From assembly GCA_029573925.1 (NCBI GenBank), contig JAKQBV010000139.1:1-16206 (forward strand): a stretch of 16,206 nt of DNA. The letters are read 5' to 3'. The DNA is from a bacterium (GTDB taxonomy: Bacteria > UBP15 > UBA6099). Numbering within the stretch: the first letter of the stretch is position 1; each line of letters begins with the position of its first letter. The notes beneath the pieces were generated by a model. It searched no databases. It saw only the letters and a program-made list of their open reading frames with translations, and was not told the origin of the DNA. Positions 1-6,741 of the stretch are shown one piece after another. Made by a program: the position numbers and the translations under genes.

Positions 1-1
1 C

Positions 2-2215
2 TGTCTCTTGCGGCGGCCTTTTCGGGATCATAAATCACCAGCTTTCGGGGCTTTTACTTCTCTTTCTTGCAATTCTATTTTGGATGCTTTTTGGTGTAAA
101 CCCTTTTACAACGATTCTTTTACACTTTTTCAGGGAGGACAAATTATTTTTCTGGCAAAAATCGTCACCATCACGACTGGGCTTTCTATCGCCACAATGG
201 CCACAAATATAAAAGTGGGCGCGGGCGGTTCATACGCGCTGATTTCGCGTTCTTTAGGTTTAGAGATTGGCAGTTCAGTCGGAATTCCGCTTTATTTGTC
301 GCAAGCGCTTGCGGGCGCGATGTATATAATCGGCTTCACCGAAGCATGGGTCGCGGTGTTTCCAAGCCACGACAGCCTCGTTGTTTCATCCGTAGTTTTA
401 GCCGGGCTATTTGTCGTTTCGATGATTAGCGCGAAAATCGCGATGAAGATTCAATACGTAATAATGGCGGTCATAACAATTTCTCTTTTTTCGTTTTTTA
501 TGGGTAACGGCGACTTAGCGCCGGCGGATGCGGCGATATGGGGCGGGTTTGAAAAAGCTCCGTTCTGGGTTGTTTTTGCAATATTTTTTCCGGCCGTCAC
601 AGGGATAGAAGCCGGAGCGGCAATGTCCGGAGATTTGAAAAATCCCGGCAAGAGCCTTAAAAACGGCATTCTCGCGGCAATAGGCATTTCGTTGGTAATT
701 TATATCATTATGGCGATTTGGCTTGGAATGGCGGCGTCGGAACAGCAACTCCTGAACGACTACACTGTGATGATGTCTTTGGCCAGATGGAGAATCCTTC
801 TGGTCGCCGGCGTGTTCGGCGCCACGTTGTCGTCTGCGCTTGGCAGCATTGTCGGCGGGCCTAGAACTCTGATGGCGCTGGCGCAGGACAGAGTGATTCC
901 GTTTTCAAGAATTCTAGCCCGAAGGAGCGACAACGGCGAACCGAGAAACGCTATCGTTTTCACCGCGACGGTTATTTCGATATGTCTTGTCGCCGGCGAT
1001 TTGAACTCCATAGCTCCTCTTTTGACGATGTTTTTTCTGATAACATACGGAACAATAAATCTTGCAGTGCTTATTGAGCAGGGCACAGGTATTCCCTCAT
1101 TCCGCCCTAGCTTCAAGCTTCCTCTGGCTGTTCCTCTCGTCGGCTCATTGTGGTGTTTTATTGTAATGATTTTTATAAATCCGTATTTCGCTGTCGCCGC
1201 TATAGCCGCGTTGTTTATCGTTTATGTGATTCAAGTTAAAAGAGGCCTAACGACGCCGTGGGGGGATGTTAGAAGAGCGCTTTTCGTGTCGATAGCCGAG
1301 TGGGCGGCAAAAACCGCGGCGTCTCTACCCGGAAACGCAAAATCATGGAAGCCCAATCTGGTTCTTCCGGTCGAGGAACCCGGCAAATGGCACAATATCC
1401 TTCAGTTCGTTAGAGATATATCCTTGCCCGGCGGCTCGCTCAGAATATTTTCCATACGGGTTGTGCACAGGTCGGAGAAGTCTTCGCCCGGACTGTTCAT
1501 GGGGGCTTTTGCGAGGATAAAACGACGATATACGGTCGAGTCTGAACAACCAGTATATGACGAAAAGCTCGAAGCAGAGATGGAAGAACTGGCCGATTCG
1601 TTGAAAAAAGACGGAGTGTTCACAGCCACAATGGCCCTAGAAAGCGACAGCTTTCTAGAAGGGGCAAGCCTTGCGATTCAGGTTATGAAAAGGATGTTTT
1701 TTCCTCCAAATATATTGTTCATGACAATGAGCGCGGACAGAGAAAAAGACCCAAATCTTGAACGTCTTATGGCTATCGGAATGAAAGAGAACTTGGGCAT
1801 AATAATCCTTTCACACCACCCGAAGGCGTCCTTCGGCATCAGAAAAAGCGTCAATGTCTGGATGCGACACGGCAGCAAAAATATAAATCTGGCCTTGTTG
1901 ACGTCTATGCAGTTGTCCAGAAATTGGTACGCAAAAATCAGAATCATGTCCGCTGCCGAAAGTGAAGATGAAAGAACAAAAGCTAATAAATCGTTCAGGA
2001 AGATAGCTCAGATAGCTAGGATGCCGGCGGACACTGAAATAATCGTTCTGGAAGGCGGTTTCGAGAAGGCTCTCAAAGAAGCGCCACCTGCCGATCTGAA
2101 TATATTCGGACTGCCGGATGAAATCGATTGCGAGGCGATGCACAACGCCGCAGAGGCTATAAACGCTTCCTGTTTATTTGTAATGGATTCCGGCGAGGAG
2201 CGGGTATGGACTTAA
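2..2215 (+). CDS. SLC12-like (cation-chloride cotransporter type) APC-superfamily permease, 5' end uncertain
   Basis: Integral inner-membrane transporter, probably for inorganic ions or amino acids. The frame is open to the left edge, so the gene may begin outside the window; the first possible in-window start is TTG at 8, from which residues are counted. A recognisable core starts near residue 45 with the TM2 motif TITTGLSIATMATN, followed by VGAGGSYALISRSLGLE. Near residue 193 lies the family hallmark FFPAVTGIEAGAAMSGDL. About ten hydrophobic spans end near residue 412. A soluble tail of about 320 residues follows, starting around WKPNLVLPVEEP, which resembles the cytosolic regulatory domain of SLC12 proteins. 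The first 45 residues do not look like TM1 of the family: they are polar and Cys-rich, whereas another frame is hydrophobic there. Substrate (K, Na, Cl or amino acid) cannot be read from sequence. The family call is fairly firm; the N-terminus is not. The next gene, TerC-like, follows after 74 bases on the same strand. Confidence 0.75.
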   Translation, partial: CLLRRPFRDHKSPAFGAFTSLSCNSILDAFWCKPFYNDSFTLFQGGQIIFLAKIVTITTGLSIATMATNIKVGAGGSYALISRSLGLEIGSSVGIPLYLSQALAGAMYIIGFTEAWVAVFPSHDSLVVSSVVLAGLFVVSMISAKIAMKIQYVIMAVITISLFSFFMGNGDLAPADAAIWGGFEKAPFWVVFAIFFPAVTGIEAGAAMSGDLKNPGKSLKNGILAAIGISLVIYIIMAIWLGMAASEQQLLNDYTVMMSLARWRILLVAGVFGATLSSALGSIVGGPRTLMALAQDRVIPFSRILARRSDNGEPRNAIVFTATVISICLVAGDLNSIAPLLTMFFLITYGTINLAVLIEQGTGIPSFRPSFKLPLAVPLVGSLWCFIVMIFINPYFAVAAIAALFIVYVIQVKRGLTTPWGDVRRALFVSIAEWAAKTAASLPGNAKSWKPNLVLPVEEPGKWHNILQFVRDISLPGGSLRIFSIRVVHRSEKSSPGLFMGAFARIKRRYTVESEQPVYDEKLEAEMEELADSLKKDGVFTATMALESDSFLEGASLAIQVMKRMFFPPNILFMTMSADREKDPNLERLMAIGMKENLGIIILSHHPKASFGIRKSVNVWMRHGSKNINLALLTSMQLSRNWYAKIRIMSAAESEDERTKANKSFRKIAQIARMPADTEIIVLEGGFEKALKEAPPADLNIFGLPDEIDCEAMHNAAEAINASCLFVMDSGEERVWT

Positions 2216-2289
2216 AATATGGCATGGAGATATGCAGACTATTGTATTGACGATATTTGCTGTTGATTATTTAACAAAGAGATTTATCA

Positions 2290-3255
2290 ATGACAATCTT
2301 ATGGGTAGGCTTCTTTGCGCTGATATTTGGGCTTCTAGCTCTTGATCTCGGCGTTTTGAACAAAAAGGCGCATGAAATCAAGGCTCCGGAGGCTCTGCGC
2401 TGGACCGCTTTCTGGATAGCTCTGTCGCTGCTATTTAACGTGGCTGTTTACTTTATGTATGAATACAACTTTCTTGGCGTGGGAGAGCATCCCGGAGCGG
2501 CAACCTCCGGGCGAGAGGCGGCTCTGAAGTTCTTTACAGGTTATGTGATTGAAAAATCTCTAAGCTTGGACAACATATTCGTCATTGCTTTGATCTTCAA
2601 CTATTTCAAAGTCCCGCTCAAGTATCAACACAGGACTTTGTTCTGGGGAGTAGTGGGGGCGTTGATTTTAAGAGGAGCGATGATTGTCGCAGGCTCCGCC
2701 CTTATAATGCGTCTCGAGTGGATGATATATGTTTTCGGCGTCCTGCTTCTGCTTACCTCGGCTAAACTCCTTTTTCAAAAACATGACGATTTCGATCCGT
2801 CCCGCAATCCATTGTTGAAAATCGCAAGAAAAATCTATCCGGTTACGCCGGATTTTGAAGAACAGCGTTTTTTCTCCCGAATCGATGGCAGGCGGGCGAT
2901 AACTCCTCTTTTTCTAGTGCTGATTGTCGTTGAAAGCAGCGACGTCCTGTTCGCCGTCGATTCCATCCCCGCGATATTCGCCGTCACTTTGGACCCGTTT
3001 ATAGTTTTTACATCGAATGTCTTTGCTATTCTCGGATTAAGAGCGTTGTATTTTGCTCTGGCCGCCGTCATGGGGTTATTCGCTTATTTGAAATACAGCT
3101 TGGTGTTCATACTGGCGTTCGTGGGCGTAAAAATGCTTCTAAGCCATCATCATCCGATTCCTGTCGCGGTGTCTCTTGCGGTGATAGCGGCATCGCTGGC
3201 GGCGGGCATAGCCGCGTCAATCATAGCGCAGAAAAGGCAGGCGGCGCGGCTCTGA
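2290..3255 (+). CDS. TerC/Alx-family integral membrane protein (putative metal-ion exporter)
   Basis: A 321-residue polytopic membrane protein of the TerC family, whose characterised members (Alx, MeeF-type) export manganese or support metal loading of exported enzymes. Family signatures: ALDLGVL at 17-23, the acidic TM motif E89...SLDNIFVIALIF (D94-N95), and the second repeat SSDVLFAVDSIPAIFAVT with D218 and D224, followed by TSNVFAILGLRALYF with R251. The acidic residues inside membrane spans are the probable ion site. A charged cytoplasmic loop (about 163-203) separates the two halves, as usual for the Alx-type. Length is normal. The ATG at 2290 follows AAAGAGA six or seven bases upstream. 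The 74-base gap after the permease is too short to hold the yybP-ykoY manganese riboswitch often found before alx genes, and I do not see its conserved core. It could be co-transcribed with the permease. Metal specificity is inferred from the family only. Confidence 0.9.
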   Translation: MTILWVGFFALIFGLLALDLGVLNKKAHEIKAPEALRWTAFWIALSLLFNVAVYFMYEYNFLGVGEHPGAATSGREAALKFFTGYVIEKSLSLDNIFVIALIFNYFKVPLKYQHRTLFWGVVGALILRGAMIVAGSALIMRLEWMIYVFGVLLLLTSAKLLFQKHDDFDPSRNPLLKIARKIYPVTPDFEEQRFFSRIDGRRAITPLFLVLIVVESSDVLFAVDSIPAIFAVTLDPFIVFTSNVFAILGLRALYFALAAVMGLFAYLKYSLVFILAFVGVKMLLSHHHPIPVAVSLAVIAASLAAGIAASIIAQKRQAARL

Positions 3256-3257
3256 CG

Positions 3258-3299
3258 GTTAGCCCGGATATTTTTTTATGAGAAAAAGCGCGCGCTAAC
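3258..3299. terminator. Possible bidirectional hairpin between convergent genes
   Basis: GTTAGC (3258-3263) pairs with GCTAAC (3294-3299). Inside the loop a T7 run (3271-3277) faces an A5 run (3283-3287). It sits between two genes that converge (TerC-like and the glycosyltransferase), where a shared terminator is expected. The stem is short and the loop long, so this is weak. Confidence 0.2.
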
Positions 3300-3352
3300 G
3301 TTTGATGATTATTCACTGATGAAGAAACAGAGCTATTAGAGTTTTCAATCGC

Positions 3353-5275
3353 TCATTGGATGTCTTTGCATATTCGGGATTCCAGCGGATGGTCCACAAT
3401 TCTGACAACTGTTCCTTCAAACTCGACGCATGTTTTTTCCCTGAGGAAATCTCCCCATATTCTTCGAGCCTTGTGGTCGAGAAATGGGATGTCGGGTTCG
3501 TCAACATATAAATCATTCGCGCCGCGCCTGAATATTATCAATGTTATTCCGTCTTTTTTCAGCGCGTTGAACAAATCGTCAGAATCGTTCATTTCACGGT
3601 ATTTATATCTTGCCTGAAAAACCGGATGACCCCAGAAATAAGGTTTGTCAAGATGATACCCGAACAGGAATATCTCGCCGAGCAGAACGATATCGTTTTC
3701 TTCCGCGTTTTGATTCACCCATTGCAACTGAGAATAACCCAGCGGAGCGGGGTGATTGTGAAGATATTCGCTTTGAGAAACAGAGCCTTTGAGAACCGGA
3801 ACCTCAGAGATCAACCCGGATTCGCCGAAAAAGTTCATAGACGCTCCATAAAGCAGATGGAACGCCAATACGCCGGAACAAAGCAGGCGAAGCGACCGGG
3901 ATTCAAGGTTGCAAACTGTTATAGCCACCACAATCGACAACAAGGGAATCACTGGCAGCAGGAATCGGAGCGACGGACTTATAAGGAAAAACCAAAACAA
4001 AACGAATATGGCTGAGTATGCCAGCAGCGAGGATGCCGTCGCGTGTTTTCGCGATATAACATAGAGAGGCAAAAAACACATGAAGACCGGGGAAATCGGG
4101 CTGCCGAAAGCCCACTCGTTGACAAGAACATCGTAAGGAAGCCTCAGAAAATGCGCTAGGTCTCTGGGGCCGAGGCCGTGGAATCCCGCTATGCCGCTCA
4201 TAATCATATTGGCGCTTTCGATGTCCATATCTCTGCCGCCGAAGACAGGCCACACGGGATTTCCGGTCAACACAAGATTTTTTATCAGATAAGGAATGTT
4301 CGGGACCGCGAATAGCGCAGCGACAATCATCATCCGGCCTACCGTCGGAAACGGGGTCTTAGATTTGCGTGATTTAATGCATGAATCCGCTAGCCACCAA
4401 GCTCCGCATATCAGAACAACAGGATAGCAGGACCATTTCACGCTTACCGCTATTCCCGCAAACAAGGAACCTAAAGCTATTCGGCTGAAACTTTCGGATG
4501 AGTTGTCGTTGTCGCCGATTATCAGAAGCGCGGCGCATCCGCCGTAAAACGCGGTGAACAAATCCACAAGAGCCATCGGCGACTGATTCCCGACAATGGG
4601 ATTGAGATAAAAAACTGCGGAAGCGAGCAGGGCGGTTTGATATCCGAAGCGTTTTCTCGTCCACAAAAACGCTGCCGCCGCAGTCATGACGCCGAAAACG
4701 GTATGAGTAAGCGCGGCGGTCTCGACCGCGTTTGCCGCAACGGCTGGCATGTAGAGCATTTGCGCTGTCAGGGAAAAATTTGAATAAAGAAGGGTTGGTA
4801 TGAATTCAATTTTCCCTGTTTGTAGATAAATTTTCGGAACTGCCAGATGGTATGAAAGAGAATCAAACATGGAAGGAGGAACAAAGCTGCGGATGATATT
4901 CACTGCGACGAGCAGCAAAATGAATGCGACGGCAAAATATGACCATGCCGGCGAGCGACGGTCTTTGGCTTCGCTCCGCGCTGTGGTCAGCGCCGGGGAT
5001 TTTTGCTTATGCTTTATTTTGAATAATTCAACAATATGAAACGAGAGGCACACGGCTGCGGAGGCAAATAATAGTGTCAGCAAAGCTGAGGAGTCGCAAT
5101 GGCCGAGCGCGCCTGCGGCAAGCGGCAAAAGAGACAGCGGCCACATCCCGGTCCCGGTTTCGTATATGATGGTTTCGATTCCGACGCCGACCCTGATTTT
5201 AAATAAGGTGAAAAGCATGCGGCCTGCGCGGGCGCCGATATAAAAAAGCAGAAATGTCAAAAGAATGGCTTTCAA
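3353..5275 (-). CDS. GT-C-type membrane glycosyltransferase (GT39/PMT/ArnT-like)
   Basis: A 640-residue protein with about a dozen hydrophobic spans and a soluble C-terminal part from about residue 500. The first large extracytoplasmic loop carries FDSLSYHLAVPKIYL (137-151), with the acidic D138 and H143. That motif is characteristic of GT-C-fold transferases that use polyprenyl-phosphate sugars (PMT_2/RgtA-like families). The active site would face the periplasm and glycosylate lipid, polysaccharide or protein; the acceptor cannot be predicted. The start codon is TTG at 5275, with no clear Shine-Dalgarno of its own. It overlaps the TGA of a small upstream membrane-protein gene as TTGA, suggesting translational coupling. 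The only in-frame upstream alternatives before a stop at 5314 are non-standard codons. The gene converges on the TerC-like gene. Fold class is fairly sure; the specific GT family is not. Confidence 0.72.
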   Translation of the reverse strand: MKAILLTFLLFYIGARAGRMLFTLFKIRVGVGIETIIYETGTGMWPLSLLPLAAGALGHCDSSALLTLLFASAAVCLSFHIVELFKIKHKQKSPALTTARSEAKDRRSPAWSYFAVAFILLLVAVNIIRSFVPPSMFDSLSYHLAVPKIYLQTGKIEFIPTLLYSNFSLTAQMLYMPAVAANAVETAALTHTVFGVMTAAAAFLWTRKRFGYQTALLASAVFYLNPIVGNQSPMALVDLFTAFYGGCAALLIIGDNDNSSESFSRIALGSLFAGIAVSVKWSCYPVVLICGAWWLADSCIKSRKSKTPFPTVGRMMIVAALFAVPNIPYLIKNLVLTGNPVWPVFGGRDMDIESANMIMSGIAGFHGLGPRDLAHFLRLPYDVLVNEWAFGSPISPVFMCFLPLYVISRKHATASSLLAYSAIFVLFWFFLISPSLRFLLPVIPLLSIVVAITVCNLESRSLRLLCSGVLAFHLLYGASMNFFGESGLISEVPVLKGSVSQSEYLHNHPAPLGYSQLQWVNQNAEENDIVLLGEIFLFGYHLDKPYFWGHPVFQARYKYREMNDSDDLFNALKKDGITLIIFRRGANDLYVDEPDIPFLDHKARRIWGDFLREKTCVEFEGTVVRIVDHPLESRICKDIQ

Positions 5276-5397
5276 CGCGGCTGTCCGGAAAATAATGCGT
5301 TCAACAATGCTTCAATCTTCTCTGAATACGTAAAGTAATAAATGGCGCTCACTGTGAGAACCCATAAGCCCGCAAGTATGTTCGCGATTTTTTTCAT
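5272..5397 (-). CDS. Small single-span membrane protein, coupled to the glycosyltransferase gene
   Basis: A 41-codon ORF on the minus strand, too short for usual ORF cut-offs. Translation begins MKKIANILAGLWVLTVSAIY, continues YFTYSEKIEALLNALF and ends SGQPR. It has a positive N-terminus, one hydrophobic span (about 4-23) and an amphipathic tail. Its TGA (5274-5272) overlaps the TTG start (5275-5273) of the glycosyltransferase gene, giving a TTGA overlap typical of coupled genes. An in-frame ATG at 5412 would add five residues (MRISL). Neither ATG has a strong Shine-Dalgarno, which lowers confidence. I recognise no family. It may be a small partner or leader peptide of the transferase; this is inferred only from the overlap. 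Confidence 0.5.
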   Translation of the reverse strand: MKKIANILAGLWVLTVSAIYYFTYSEKIEALLNALFSGQPR

Positions 5398-5501
5398 AAG
5401 GCTGATTCGCATGTTATCGGACTATAAAACACGGCTCAAATTCGGCCATAACGCATGTCGGGGCGGGGCCGCCGCCTGTCGCGCTTGTCTCGAAGAATTG
5501 A

Positions 5502-5939
5502 TCATCTTGTGAAGTCTATTACAATTCCTCTCTCTCTAACAAGGTCGTTGATTATGTCGTCGATGTCTCTTCTGGTGACGCCGCCGAATTGAATCGGCTT
5601 TGTCTGCTGAATCAATTCGCCGGTTTCCTCGTTGATGAGCTGCACTCTGAATCCGTTGTTCTGCGCCCACAGTCGAATCGCGAAAGGCGAATTTTGAATC
5701 TCTCTTCTTCTGTTGAACTGATCGAGAGCTTCAATGAGTTCGGCCCAAAGTACAGGATCGGGAAGGTCCATATCGGAATAAGGGCGCGGTTTCTCTTTGC
5801 CCTGTTCGTCAGTGGCGTCTCTGTTTCTGTCGATTTTTTTTCCAACCGCGCCGGAGGCCGGACTGACAGGGTACTTCGCAATGCGCGTCTCGAAATCCGG
5901 GCCGACCTCTTTGATTGTTCTGCTGAAATCGTCTGACAT
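5502..5939 (-). CDS. Hypothetical protein with weak FlaG-like C-terminal region
   Basis: A 145-residue soluble, charged protein without signal peptide or membrane span. Residues 1-60 are low-complexity and probably disordered (many K, D, E, P). Residues 61-80 form a likely helix (DPVLWAELIEALDQFNRRRE). Residues 85-145 contain FRVQLINEETGELIQQTKP followed by a helix IDDIINDLVRERG. The strand-turn ETGE-L-I-Q-Q recalls the FlaG-type fold (ETGEVIRQIP) of flagellar accessory proteins, but no flagellar gene is nearby and similarity is short. The ATG at 5939 is well supported: GGAG lies seven bases upstream, and an exact TATAAT lies about 30 bases upstream. It heads the minus-strand group that continues with the small membrane protein and the glycosyltransferase after gaps of about 100 bases or less. 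The gene is probably real; the function is unknown. Confidence 0.65.
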   Translation of the reverse strand: MSDDFSRTIKEVGPDFETRIAKYPVSPASGAVGKKIDRNRDATDEQGKEKPRPYSDMDLPDPVLWAELIEALDQFNRRREIQNSPFAIRLWAQNNGFRVQLINEETGELIQQTKPIQFGGVTRRDIDDIINDLVRERGIVIDFTR

Positions 5940-5968
5940 TCAGTGTCTCCGCTCGATATTCACATCAT

Positions 5969-5974
5969 ATTATA
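5969..5974 (-). promoter_or_regulatory. -10 element for the hypothetical gene at 5939
   Basis: Exact TATAAT on the minus strand. With initiation about seven bases downstream, the leader would be about 23 nt and include the GGAG site (5950-5947). No good -35 hexamer lies 16-18 bases upstream (the region is GC-rich). Confidence 0.4.
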
Positions 5975-6060
5975 AAACAAAACGCGGCGTCGGCGCGGAA
6001 GCTGTTTAGAAAAGAAATTTCATGCGGCAAATCAATATCAGTATTCGCAGGTTTTGTATG

Positions 6061-6066
6061 TATAAT
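6061..6066 (+). promoter_or_regulatory. -10 element for the receiver-like gene at 6152
   Basis: Exact TATAAT, directly preceded by TG. No convincing -35 box. A transcript starting near 6073 would carry a leader of about 79 nt before the ATG at 6152. Confidence 0.35.
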
Positions 6067-6099
6067 ATGTTGGAAAGGCATTTTGGTTGGCGAGGAGGG

Positions 6100-6136
6100 C
6101 GGTTCGGCTTGCCCAGAATATCGTCAGTCGAAACCG
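6100..6136 (+). promoter_or_regulatory. Possible leader hairpin upstream of the receiver-like gene
   Basis: CGGTTCG (6100-6106) can pair with CGAAACCG (6129-6136) with one bulged A. GGGC (6097-6100) can instead pair with GCCC (6110-6113), giving two mutually exclusive foldings just ahead of the AAGGAG site at 6139-6144. I do not recognise a riboswitch class here. It may simply be chance pairing. Confidence 0.2.
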
Positions 6137-6151
6137 GAAAGGAGTTTCACT

Positions 6152-6655
6152 ATGATACTTGTGGCTGCGGGAGAGGAAAGGATGTCCGGAAGGGTCTGCG
6201 ACTCTCTCGTTGAATCAGGCTATGAAATATTGAGCGTTCCTGAAGGCGGCGTTATTCCAGAGCTAGTCAAGGATAAGAAGCCGGATCTGGTTTTGATTGC
6301 AGGCGCAATGGCCGACATCGGAATAGTCGCGCTATGCGAGGCGATAGCCGAAGCCGCGGGTGTGGCTAAGATTCCGATAGTGATTCTCTCGTCAAAAATG
6401 AGCGCCGCAGAGAAACTGAGCGCATTCAGGGCGGGCGCGAGAAGAATCGTCACCGAGGCCGATCCGGAAGTTGTCGTGAAAGAAGTGGGCAGAACTCTCG
6501 AACAACTAGAAATATCAAAAAAAATTATGAAATATCACGAATCCTGCGGAGATGAATCGAAGGATTACGGGGTTTTTCCGGGGAATCTGGAGTCGGAGAC
6601 TGAGCAATGCGAGCTTCGGGACACCTCTTCCGATGAAAAAGATAAGCAGGTCTGA
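6152..6655 (+). CDS. Receiver-like (pseudo-REC) domain protein lacking the phospho-acceptor Asp
   Basis: A 167-residue cytosolic protein. Residues 1-118 follow the CheY-like receiver pattern: MILVAAG (beta1), KPDLVLIAGAMAD (beta3), IPIVILSSK (beta4, S80 at the conserved Ser/Thr site), AFRAGARRIVTEADPE (beta5 and alpha5 start). Key residues are lost. The acidic pair after beta1 is AAG, the phospho-acceptor Asp is A50, and the conserved Lys of the K-P motif is E102. It therefore probably cannot be phosphorylated in the normal way. After a helix to about residue 130, the tail to 167 is acidic and lacks a known output domain. The ATG at 6152 is chosen because AAGGAG lies seven bases upstream; a longer in-frame ATG at 6083 has no such site. 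It is first in the plus-strand group that continues with the GDPD gene 86 bases later. The role is likely protein-protein signalling, partner unknown. Confidence 0.72.
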   Translation: MILVAAGEERMSGRVCDSLVESGYEILSVPEGGVIPELVKDKKPDLVLIAGAMADIGIVALCEAIAEAAGVAKIPIVILSSKMSAAEKLSAFRAGARRIVTEADPEVVVKEVGRTLEQLEISKKIMKYHESCGDESKDYGVFPGNLESETEQCELRDTSSDEKDKQV

Positions 6656-6741
6656 CTTCAGAGAAAATAAAGAAAAATAATCAGAATCACAATTTTGATA
6701 TTCATCATTGACGACGGCATCAGGCGCGAAAGGGGAATGCG

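Noticed and set aside
2247..2275. TTGACG with TTTAAC at 17 bases before the TerC-like gene
   Set aside because: The -10 is poor, and transcription would start after the ribosome site, only a few bases before the ATG.
2216..2289. yybP-ykoY manganese riboswitch before the TerC/Alx-like gene
   Set aside because: The gap is only 74 bases and lacks the conserved core; the gene probably reads through from the permease.
5460..5480. GC-rich GGCGG...CCGCC hairpin after the hypothetical gene (minus strand)
   Set aside because: Short stem with no T tract on either side; not convincing as a terminator.
6083..6151. Earlier start (6083) for the receiver-like gene
   Set aside because: No Shine-Dalgarno, and it precedes beta1 of the receiver; ATG 6152 has AAGGAG at ideal spacing.
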